Assembly: GCF_002234675.1 (NCBI RefSeq)
Contig: NC_019876.2
Coordinates: 21,379,161 to 21,443,160, forward strand
Direction: 5' to 3'
DNA: 64,000 nt
Origin: Oryzias latipes
Lineage: Eukaryota; Chordata; Actinopteri; Beloniformes; Adrianichthyidae
Made by a program: the position numbers and the translations under genes. The notes under the pieces were generated by a model. That model was given only the letters and a program-made list of their open reading frames with translations. It ran no database searches and was not told the origin of the DNA. Of the stretch, positions 24,615-36,600 are shown piece after piece. The number at the start of each line of letters is the position of its first letter. The first letter of the stretch is position 1.

Positions 24615-27600
24615 GGCTGACAAAAGCAGCAGCAGATACCTGATCTTGAGGAGCGGCTCCACTCTCAGGAGCTGGAATAGCTTGTTCAGGAACTCCTCTG
24701 GATCTGCCAGACAGGAGGAGAGCAGCATGACCGCATTCCTCTCTTTCACAGCTGAATGTGAGCTAAAAACCGGTTGCAGCACATACAAACCTTTCTCCTG
24801 ACTGGTGAAGCTGGCGTCATTGTTGGCAGCCTCCAGCATGCGTCTCAGAGCCATGGTCTTACTGGCACACACATAACCGTTCCTTCAGAGATGAAAGCAG
24901 GTGTGCAGACACAGAAGAAGATCAGATTAGAATCTGCATGATCTTCTTTAGAGCTTCTGTAAATTTGTTGCTATGCTGTGAAAAGCCTTTCAGTGGAGCT
25001 GCTCCATCATCCGAGGGACAGCTTCAGAACAAACGGAGGACTTTTATGGAAATATTTCCCAGAAATGGGATGTAGAGAATTCCAGCTGCAAGACTGGTTT
25101 TAGACTTGCTAGCATTTAACGTCTGCTTTTATTGTCTATTCTTTTTATTTGATTGTTTTTGACAAACATTCAGACTCTCAGATGTTCCAAACATCCTGGA
25201 ATGAAACAGTTCCAGCTCAGGGCGTAACGATAATTCGATAAATCAATGAATTGATTTCCATTTCTAGGATCCAACCAGATCGATCTGTCTAAGGTAGAAT
25301 CGAACTGTACCATTAAAAATGTCAAAATGAGATAAATCAATATTTGATATTGGAAATTACCATCTGGATTGAGACATGGTAGGTTTTTATTTTTCTAAAA
25401 CCTAAAAATGACAAAGTGCGTCACAGCAGACAACACATACAATCCAGAAAAACGGATCAGTCCTTCATTCCAGTCCAATGTTTGGAAACACTGAGTTTAG
25501 CAACGACATGTGAGCAAACAGTGTGTTCTAAAAATGTTCCCTTTGGATTATTTTGATGTGGAAAATCAACAGTGATCTGAACTTCAGGAAACTAAAATAT
25601 GGATGGATTTTCCATTCGTTCTTTTTTACCAGTTTGTTCACATTTAATTTACACTTGATTATCTTTAAGAGATGCAAGGAATCTGGAAAACTTCACCTGC
25701 ACTGTTCAGTATCCTAGTATTTATCTAGGAGTCACACTGGATGAAGGTTTTGGCTAAAAATGTTCTGGATTGATTTTAGGTCAGTTCTAAATCGAAATGT
25801 TCAAAAAATCAAAAGTGATCGAATCAGCAAACACAAATATGGAACTGAATCATTAAAACCAATTGTTACACCCTTAGTTCCAGCTCTATCCGGAAGTTTC
25901 TAAGTCTTAAAAATGGTATACAGGTTTATGCTAAGATTTATTTACTGCACTCAGATTTTAAACATGTTTTTTTCAAATGTATAGATTGGTGTTTTGTTGC
26001 TGTTCATAAATGGATTTCTATGGATGGAATGTTCAGAGCTGATGACATCACACGGACAGTTTGATGAGAATTCTGTTTTCTACTTAGTAACAGGATCATT
26101 GTGATCTGTTGTCTCTGCCTAAGACACTATTGTAAAAGAGGAAACTATCATAATCATCTGGTGTTTTTTTTTGCTGCGTCACTCTGAACCTGCTCAGCAT
26201 GAGCACAAACAGAAACATGAAAGAAGCTCTTTCCAAACTTTACAGATAGTAAGAGGAAGCAAACGTATTAATGCGTCGTTTGTTCATTTCATGACTCAAT
26301 CAGTGATAACGTGGTTGTTTTAGAAGTGCTAAAAAAAGAAAATTAGAAAGCTGACTGTGTGTGACTGCCCTACTGCTCACCTTCGAAGCGGGTTGACGAT
26401 CTCGCAGCGCAGCTGGTCCTGAGCCTGAACGGCGCTGCGGTGTTCCTCAGGGTCAGACGGCCAAAACAGCAGCCAGTCAGCCGAGCTGCAGCAGGAGAAC
26501 AGGCTGCAGAAAGACAACAGGACCGTCAGGATTCTGCCAGCGCCGAAGCGCAGCTGAACCTTCTACGTTTTTATGTTCTGACTATTAAAGACAGGAGATT
26601 ACAATCAAAAACATAATTCAGAACACACAAACACACAAGAAAAAGCTTACACTCATCAAATCCAACACTTCTATTTTTCGTCTTTTTATCTAGATCTATC
26701 TAGATCCATATCTAGATTTAGATCTAAGTGGATTCATCTTGATCTAAATCTAGTTACATTCTGGGTGAATCCACCCTAAACTAGGTACTTTTAGATCTTT
26801 ATATAAATAGATCTAGATTAGAGATGGTTCAGTCTGTTTATACCAAATATGAGATAAGTTTACAAGAAATAGTTAAAACTTTGCCTGAACAGGGTAGGTC
26901 CATGTAGTACAAGAATCTATCCATCTAGGCTTAGATCTAGACTCTAAATGGATCCATCTTGATACAGAACCTATCTGGGTCCACCTCGATCCAAAAATAG
27001 ATTCTGGATGTATCCACCTTCATCTGGACAGAACTAGAGCCAGATCTGGATTTGGAATAGATCCATGCTTATCTGGGTGAATCTAGATTCTAGAAGGCTT
27101 CCTCCATTTCTGCCAAATATGTGATGCATGAATAAGAGACAGTGAAGGCGTCAGCAGAACATGGTAGCATCCAGAATTTCCTGAAAAGTCTAGATAGATG
27201 TAGGAAATTCCAAAATCTACAATTAAATGAAAGTCTTAAATCAAATCTAGGCATGTTGAAGCAGCAAATTTGCTCTTTAAGTTCAATAATGATCAGGACA
27301 CACATGTGTGATGTAGGAGCGATAACAGAAGTAATTGCTGTCTATTTGGAGGGCCATTTAATGCTCAAGGTCACCTCTTACTAGAAACAGATGGCAGAAA
27401 ATATAAGCAAAAAAGAAGAAGCAGCAGCTTTATTAATTCTGAAGGAAATTAAAAAGCTGCTCGCTGCTTGCATTTACCTCACACAATAAGAATAAAGCCA
27501 TAAAAACAATTAATATCAAAATCTGTTAAAAAGAATGGTGAACTATGATTTAAAATATTTAATAAATCCATAGAATATTCAGAATTTAAAATCTACTACA

Positions 27601-30600
27601 ATAAAAGCATACACATTTCAAAAATTAAAATTCAATGAGCTTGCTTTGTCAGGGAGTTTACTAGCACGAGGGACAAAAGACTTGAACAACAAAAAGCAAA
27701 TCAAAGGACAGTAAACCATCAGACATATTAACAGAAAAAAAACTGACCAAAAGAGACACAAATGAACAAAGATTCATTCTTAAACAAAATCTGAAAGAGG
27801 GTAAGGAGCTTACCATCAAATGTAATACTTAATGTTCCCCGTTTGAAAAATAAATATTTCAGTAACATCTGCGGGAACGCAAAAGGAACATTTATGAAAA
27901 GTATTTGTACACATTTTATAAGAGCATCTTTGTTTAACATCTGGATAAACACCTGAAAGATGATTGGTGAAAACATTTGCAGGTGTTAATACCTGTGCGA
28001 ACATCTGAGCAGACATTTGAGGGAACACCTGAGCCAGCAACTACCCTATACTGTTACAGCACAGGACACAATGTTGTTCCTTAAACTGAAATGTTTGCGG
28101 ATTGCTTTCTCTGCCAAATATGTGATGCATGAATGCATTCGGCCAGGACAGACATCACCTGAACAGGGTAGCATCCAGGTAGCAGGAGTTCAGGTGCCCC
28201 TGGATGCCTTTCTTCCAGCCTTGGTAGAGCTCCCTGGCCTCATCTCCATCCACAGGAGGAGTGTGCTCCTCCACGCGTTTGCTCCCCCACTCTGCAAAGG
28301 CTTCACAGACACAGAGGACCACAGTAATGCATCCATTACTGCAGACATACCTGAGCAGGTGAGACGACAACCAATGGGATGTCATACCTATGGAGTTGCA
28401 TCGTTCCACCTGATTGACAGGCGTTTCAGGGGCGGGGAATCTGGAATCCCGCCTACAGTTACGAAGCTTCACAAACAGACCCTTGTTGGCAGGGCAACGA
28501 AAGCGTCGCTCCCCGAGGTAGCTGCCGTCTGTTCCAGCAGAAAGCTCCTGGTCCTAACACACACACACACACATGCAGAGACAAAGACACAAACACAGAC
28601 ATCCTGTGTGACCATCAAACCACAGTCATTTAAATCTGAAGGGATGAAAAAAAAAAAAAAAACACTTAACAAAAATATAAATGCAACACTTTTGTTTTTG
28701 CTCCCATTTGTCATGAGATAACCTCAAAGATCTGAAACATCTTCTACAAACACAAAATAACAATTTTTCTTAAATACTGTTCACAAATCTGAATCTGTGA
28801 CAGTGAGCACTTCTTTGCTGAAAAGAAAAATCCTTCCCATCTCAAAGAGGTGGCATATCAAGACGCTAATTAGATAGCATGACTATTGCACAAGTGTGCC
28901 TTAGACAATAAACTGGTCAATACCTGTGTGACCACCACCTGCCATATGCATCTTTACATAGAGATGATCAGGTTATTGATTGTGGAATGTTGGTCCGCTT
29001 CTCTTTGATCTTTGTGCAAAGTTGCTGGATGTTTCCAGGAACAGCATATGTTGCACTGAATGAGGCAAGTGGTGGTCACACCAGATACTGACTGGTTTTT
29101 CAGAGTCCTCAGACGCCGCCCCCCCCTAAAAACAAACAAACAAACAAAAAAAACGGCATCTTGATGAAGCACAGCTCTGATGTGGGATGGATCCTCTCAG
29201 CACAGGAAAGATGCTCCTTATACAGATTTAGGCAGAATTGTAAACAACATTTGAGAGAAATGGTTATATTGTGTTTGAAGAAAACGTTTTAGATCTTTTA
29301 GTTCATCTCATAACAAATTGGAGTAAAGACAAAAGTGTTGCATTTATATTTTCCTTCAATGAAAGACCTGAATAACTCTTTAGAAGTGAAAACGAGATCA
29401 GGAGATTGAGCCCAGTCGAAGGCCTCAGCCTCAGCCAGGATGCTAAGGCAGACACAGTAGAACACACAGTGAGGGAGAAAGCACCTTCTGCAGGAAAACA
29501 TGATGAAGTTCTTCAAAGCTGTATCTGAAGAAACCACAACACGTTTGCAACGACACACTAACCTGGTTTCTGTACATTTCTCCAAGCACACAAACAAGAC
29601 AAAGTTGATGACTGTTTGATGAAAGGAGATGAAAATGTGAGAGAGGAGGAACCTTGGTTACTGCTGCACCGTTAAACCTCGGAAACTAGGTTAGACAAGC
29701 CCGTGTAAATGGCTTTAGACACATCAATAAATGTGTCAATGTTTTCTAACACCTGGATGTATACATAGACTCTGTGCCTTTACGTCAGCAAACAGGTTTG
29801 GATGCAAAGCAGAGCAGACGGCCTTTTTGTGAAGTGAAGTGAAAGGAAAGGTTATTATGACTCTCTGAATGATAGGTTTCTGTAGTTTCACATCTGCCAA
29901 AAAATCCAAACTCAGTGGTCCCAAACCCCCATGACGGTCCGTGGATCAGTTGTTAACAGACAAAAATAAGATATTGCAGTAATTAGCATTTTGTTTATTC
30001 TCTGATTCAGAAAGAGTTTTATTTTGGAAAACCACCGCATTCTGCTACTCTTGTGGCATGTCTATACCTTCTCGTCGGTCATATGTTTTGAAAACATTTA
30101 TTACTTTCTGCTTTGACCTCTAAATGCAAAGCCCACTAGCAAAGCTAATAAAAACAAACATCTTAGAAAAGTTTCTTAGGCCAAACAAAAGTGAGGAAAA
30201 TGATCAGCAATTGATGTCAAGTTAAAAGAAACCCAGATTTAACATGAATCTTACATGAAATATGGATTTTTGGTGATACACAATATTACCAAAAGTATTG
30301 GCTCACCTGCCTTGACTCACATATGAAGTGAAGTGCCATCCCAATCCTAACCCATAGAGTTCAATATGATGCCAGTCCACCTTTTGCAGCTATTACAGCT
30401 TCAGCTCTTCTGGGAAAGCTGTCCACAAGGTTGAGGAGTCTGTTTTTGGAATTTTGGACCATTCTTCCTAAAACTCATTGGTGAGGTCACACACTCACCA
30501 ATGAACCCAAAGGTGTTCTATCGGGTTCAGATCAGGACTCTGTGCAGGCCGGTCAAGTTCATCCACACCAGACTCTGTCATCCATGTCTTTATGGACCTC

Positions 30601-33600
30601 TCTTTGCGCACTGGTGTACAGTCATGTTGGAAGAGGAAGGGCCCGCTCCAAAATGTTCCCACAAGGTTGGAAGCATGGAATTGTCCAAAATGTTTAGGTA
30701 TCCTCGAACATTCAAAGTTCCTTTCACTGGGACTCAGAGGACAAGCCTAATTCCTGAAAATCAACCCCACACCATAATTCCTCCTCCACCAAGTTTCACT
30801 TTTACCACAATGCAGTCTGAAATGTACTGTTCTCCTGCAACCCCCAAACCCAGACTCCCCTATCAGATTGGCAGATGGAAAAGTGTGATTCATCGCTCCA
30901 CAGAACGTGTCTCCACTGCTCTAGAGTCCAGTGGTTGCTGTTGTTCTCAAACTCTTCGAGGACATTTCACCTCTGGATTTGCTGCACAGGTGGCATCCTA
31001 AGACAGTTCTACACTGGAATTCCCTGAGTCCTGAGAGTGGAACATTCTTTCACAAATGTTTGTAAAAACAGTCTGCATGCCAGAGTGCTTGATTTGATAC
31101 ATCTGTGGGCAGGCCAAGTGATTAGGAGATCTGATTCTGACCATTTGGATGGATGAGCCAATACTTTTGCTAATACAAAGTGTAGTTGTTCCCACACATC
31201 AAGCCCGCTCTGCATAATATGTGTTAACTTACTCTAATGTTACAAGGACACTGCTAATAAAGTTCCATTGGAACATCGGAACTTTGGCCATTTGTGACGT
31301 ATCATTTTTTAAATGTATTTATCCGTCACATCTTGAAAAGCCAGATGAGGCTGAAGATGGCATCTGGTTGTTAACCTCCACTTTGCTTGTTAATGGAAAC
31401 ATCACCTTTTAAGGGGTCCTTTACAAAAGCAAGAGTATAAAGAAAGTTTAAACCAGCGTCAAATATTTGACCGAGAATGAAGATTCAGTAAAATAAAGTT
31501 GCTTATTTGTGGAATTTTCCATTAGCTAAGCTAAATAAGATGGGAACAGAAAATACCCATGTGTCTTAAGACCTTCTTTAAGCTGCAGGGGCCTCATTTA
31601 TAAATGTTGCGTACGCACAAAAGAAGGCGTACGCCACTCTCTACGCAATAGTTGAGATTTATAAAAAGCAAACTTGACGGGAAAATGTGCGGTCCTTCAC
31701 GCAAGCTCTGACCCAGGCGTACGCACAAAAACGGGTGAAATGAGAAACGGCGACACCGTCGGCAGATGGAAGAAACGCGTGAAAGTGAAAATGACAATAC
31801 TGCCTCTCATAAATAACATGAAGACTTCACAAAGCAAGTCTTACAATTAACAGCCTACACAAACACCCGTTGGACCGATCAGCAGTGAAACAAACAAAAA
31901 AATCAAACGAAAATTACAACAGAAATTCAAATGAACACTTCTTTGCAAAAAGAAAAGTGAAATATGTTCTGCAATATTGGCATGTTGTGCAATTCATCCT
32001 CATAAATAATATATTTAACAGAACGAAATAATGTACAAAACTGACATTCCCGTCAATGTGTCCGTCTGGCGGAGCAGATATAGGTGCAATTAGACAGACA
32101 GATGGATAGATAGAGAGAGATGCATTAATTGTCCACTAGTGAAAGTTGTTTTCATAGTAAAACATTTCTTCATAAGCTACAGAATTATGGTATTCATGCA
32201 TATGCCTTTAGTTTGTTTTATTTTTGATAAAACCATGTATGGCGTATGTCTCAACCATTCAGAAAGCAACAAGAAATTACATTTGGGCTGATCAATTTCC
32301 CATTTCCACGTCGATTATTACCGACATCTGTAGCTTGTCAGATGTAATTAAATGGAGGGAAATAAAATGCCCCATCACAACGCGTAATGATGCACAATGG
32401 CTGATCTTGCGGTCTTAGAAGATGTGGCAAATGGAAGAATTCGGAGTGAACGCATCTTTAGACAGCAAGGAGACTTGTTGGCAAACGAGGACGAGTGGCT
32501 TATGAGCCGGTTCCGACTTCCACTGCAGGCTTTTGGGGGGGTGTCACCCGGTGCATCTGGCGCGTCGGTGTCCCCCTGCGCCCCCTGCGCCACTTAAAAG
32601 GGATTCCCCAATTATTGCCGCCAGTCTCTCATCAGGAGGGGTCAGCTCCGGTGCCCCCCCCCCCCCACACACACACACACACACACACGTGGCAGACACG
32701 GGTGTGTGTGTGTGGGGGGGGGGGGGGTCAGCGCTAGACGTTTTTTTGCCTTGACTTTGATGTCCGACCTTTTCTTTTTTATTTCGGCCACGGTCCGAGG
32801 TTGTGAGGCTACAGCATTTAAGGCGTCTGCCACCGTTTGCCACTCACGTGCCTTTTTGGCATTAGTAATGCCCACACTGTGCCCTCCAAACAACATTATT
32901 CTCCTCTTTTCCACCTCGCCAACGATAACTTCTACTTCACATTGAGTGAAGTTACGTTTTTTTCATTTCCTCTCGGTGTTTGCCATGGTTTCGCAAGCCA
33001 TGAATATTAATTTGTGGGCGTTTCACGGACTATTTATGGGCAACTATGGGCGTGTCATGAAGCCGCAAAAGCTGCGCAGCATTTAGAATTGGTTGTGATT
33101 TATTAAGAGAAAGATGCGTAGGATGTGCGTGCGCACGGTTTTATAACTCCGAATATTTCTGTGCGTACGCACATCCTATGTTTCATCCGTACGCCACTTC
33201 TGACGCAAATCCTACGCAAAGTTTTATAAATGAGGCCCCAGGTCTTTGTTTGTTCAGGGTTCTACTGAGGGAACTGGGTGGGTGGAGGGAGGAATCTGGT
33301 GAGGGAGGGGTCCCATCTGTGTGTGATTGTCCTGCGTTTTCTGTTTTTGAGTAATTTTCATCTTTTTTTCTTCCATGATAATTTTATCTGCAATTTTGAG
33401 CGCTTCGTGTTTTTAACTGAAATGAAAGGCGCTATATAAATAAATAAATAAATAAAGTCCGAGTTTGAGTTAAAGAGAAATACTCAAATCAATAGTTAAA
33501 AAAACAAAATAGGATTAATGCCATTTTGTTCTCTGCTCTAGTTGTGCTGACTTCCCTACATCATAAAACTGACAGTTCCCTGGGAGGACTCCTTTGACCA

Positions 33601-36600
33601 AGCTTATGAGCGAAAGACGGCAGAGGACAGGCTGGAATATCAGGGTGCGCCCAGTGGAGGTGGGATGCAGGGGCTTTGAGCCCAGTACAATTACTAAGCT
33701 CCTTAGAGAAGTTGGAGTCAGACGACGGGCACGTAGACAGGCTATCAGAGAACTGATAGACACCGCTGAGAGGAGAAGCCATTGGCTGTGGCTGAGGAGA
33801 AGTGACATCACATAGACACACACCCAGGCTTGATCAATCTGTGGTGGGCCTACCTCAGCGGAGGGTGAATGGTGATTAATGGCCGAAACACCCTAAGATG
33901 TTGAGGTACACAACTGATGATGTGTCTCGCAGGCAAAACTTGATGGAAGTCCAAGAACTTCAAGAGCTTCTGAAGTTAAAGTAGTAAATGTCAGGTGTTG
34001 TAACACCTCGTCATTTCTACAACACTGAGCCTGGATTAAGGGTGTATTCAGACTGGGAAAACTGTTTGTTCATTTCATGTAAGAGCATTTTAATTAAAAA
34101 AAAAAAGCTTTTTCTGGAAGAAAAAAAAAGAAAAATCAAACACCAACTTTGGCCTCTTACAGACCGGCCTGTGAAAATATTGTCTGACATTAATCCAGAC
34201 CGTGGCCTAGAAAAGGTTGGGGACCACTGTCCTAACTTGTAAAATCTTTTCTTTAGTTTTTTTCCCCAACCTAAACCAGCTCACAGTTCAGGAGACTGAT
34301 AATCCAATAAGCAGCTAGGATCAGTTAAGATGAAAACATCCTCACCAGCTCGATCCCAGCCACCGTTTCAGGGACGCCGCTGATCCGTCCTATCCAGCGG
34401 ATGACCCCGTACAGGGGCGGGTCATTCACTTCCACCATCGAGCCCACCTCCAGGTCGCTCCTTGGCTCCTCCTCCTCATCCTCCTTTGAGCTCTCTGCAT
34501 CGTCTGAAAGGGTCAGCGGTGAAGGAGGGCCGTGCACGCCGTTGGAGGGCTGCAGCTTTTCCAAATCAGATGCCAGGTTTGGGGGTTTTGGGGGAGGGAC
34601 CGGAGGAGTGGGCAGTACTTTCTGTGTGGCTTTTGGTGGAGGTAAGGGGGGTGGTTTGACTCCCTGTTTGGTGGGGGGCAAGAGGGCGACCTTGGGAGCA
34701 ACAGCAGGGAATGTTGTGGAGGCTGGCTTGGTGGCAGGAGGCAGAGGCTGCTTCATAAGGGGTTTAGGCTGAGGAGGTTTCTGATGGCCGTTTTGCTCTG
34801 AGGACACAAAGATGTTCAGACAGAACCAGAGTGTAAGTGGGGCGCAGGTACAAACCCAAACCAGCACTCCCCCCCACAATAGGACAGTTTCACACACGGT
34901 GGTCGGAGTGGGAACTTGACCTGCCATCCTGTGATCAGAGACTCTCTGGTCTTCCCTCTGAACTACACCCATCCTGTTTGACATGTCTGATCAGGAGATA
35001 AGGGGGTCCACTCACACCCAACACACAACAACAAACACAATTCAACCCCCCCACTTAGACCCTCAACCAGTTTCGATGAAGATAGAACTGAAGAAGCTCC
35101 TCAAAGACACAGAAAACTTCTGAACTGCAGCTGCTCAGAAAAAAACAGGAACCGCAAGATGACCTGATGGAGAACCAGTTTAGATGTTCTTCAATAGCGA
35201 AAATCAGGTTCCTCTACTTCCCAGTCATACATGGAAATAAAACAAAGAACAATAAATGCTGTAGTGAACGGCCTCAGGGTCGGAAACTTTACCCGGGGAA
35301 ATGGCACTGGCTGGCAGCAGGAGTCCGTAGAGCTTGGAGGGAATGTGGCAGAGCTTCTCCCCCCTGTAAGTCCCGTCCCAATTCCCAACAGGAGCGTCCT
35401 GAGGAGCAAGAGCAGGTCAGCTCCCCAAAAGTATGCAACATGTGAGGAGGAGGTCAAAGCGCTTTAGTGTTATGTTCACATGGGGAAGTTTGAAGAGGAT
35501 TGGTGTGAAATGTCAAAGTGGTGCAGATCTTTTGAATCTTTCCCCAGGCTTTTTCTTTTACGGTTCTATTCCCATAAATAAGATTTGGTGTCATTTATTT
35601 CCAGTCGGCCACAAACTGTTTTTTTTTAATATTTCCTTCATGATCAGTTTTCAAACGGTTGGGACATCTGTGTTTTGAAAAAGATACCACTCATGTCACT
35701 ACCAAATCCAAGTCCCTGATTGGTCAACATTTGATCTGGTTAAACATTTAATGCGTGTTCAATGGCTGCGCATTTTGTACGTAAAGCCTGAAAACTGTCC
35801 TAAAAATGTGTGTAGTGACACGTGATCGCAAGAGTTTTGAATAAGGAAGCCCGAAAGGCGCATTTACATGGTCGTTTCAATGCAAGTGGCTGATTGAACG
35901 TGCGGTGCCTAGGCTAGTGTGAACGTAGCTTGACAGTTCAAATGAATGCAGACAACCCCATGGAGAAAACACTCACCAGAAGAACTCCAACGTGAAATTC
36001 AGAAGAGGAGCGTCCAGGTAGGGCCCCACAGAAGCGCACCTCCCCAGCACAGACGTTTTCATCCTGATGGACGCTCACTCGCTGTCCAACCTGGAATGGG
36101 CCCTGAACCTGGTTCTGAGCCAGGGTGGAGGGTGGCTCTGCCGGACCTGGGATGATGTGTTGAGGATGTGCAGAGCGAGCCTTGTGGAGGCTGCGGCGGT
36201 TTTGTGGCGGAGCGGCACGCCCGTTGCTGCGGTGGTGGTTTCGCTCTTGAGCTCGCGCTTGTGCTTCTAAGACATTGGAGCGGGACCAGGTGCGGGGATG
36301 GACATGGCTGATTGGGACGAAGAGGCCGCAGGCGTCGGGGCAGGTGAAGAGGCGGTGGCCCCTGTGGGTGCCGTTGGTGGTACCTTTGCCCACTGCTGAA
36401 CCCTGAATGGCAAAAAGAGACCTCAATGTCTCTCTAAAGTTATTCCAAGAATGACGACACTTCACCATGGAAACCTCATTTACTAAGAAGATGTTAAGAT
36501 GTAGATTTACCTTCAGCTCTACCCCAAAGTACACAGCGTTGCTGCCTCTGCTCAGGGGTCCCACATACCTAAGCTCCGCCTCTGCCAGCTCACCATGCTG

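Larger units (their letters stand above)
31589..33238. mobile_element. PIF/Harbinger element, internally deleted, CAG target duplication
   Basis: Perfect inverted ends GGGCCTCATTTATAAA and TTTATAAATGAGGCCC with repeated GCGTACGCAC-type subterminal words. Flanking 3-bp repeats CAG at 31586-31588 and 33239-33241 fit Harbinger insertion. Inside are the two Harbinger genes in opposite directions: a HARBI1-like transposase start on plus and a Myb/SANT-like protein on minus, both broken. It lies in cyld intron 6. Confidence 0.85.

Noticed and set aside
24519..24872. A single 117-residue minus frame covering two cyld exons
   Set aside because: It reads through an 87-bp intron; proper GT..AG sites at 24790 and 24704 split it into exons 24791-24882 and 24640-24703.
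34401..34772. A glycine-rich plus-strand frame of 123 residues
   Set aside because: It is the antisense of the proline-rich cyld linker exon.
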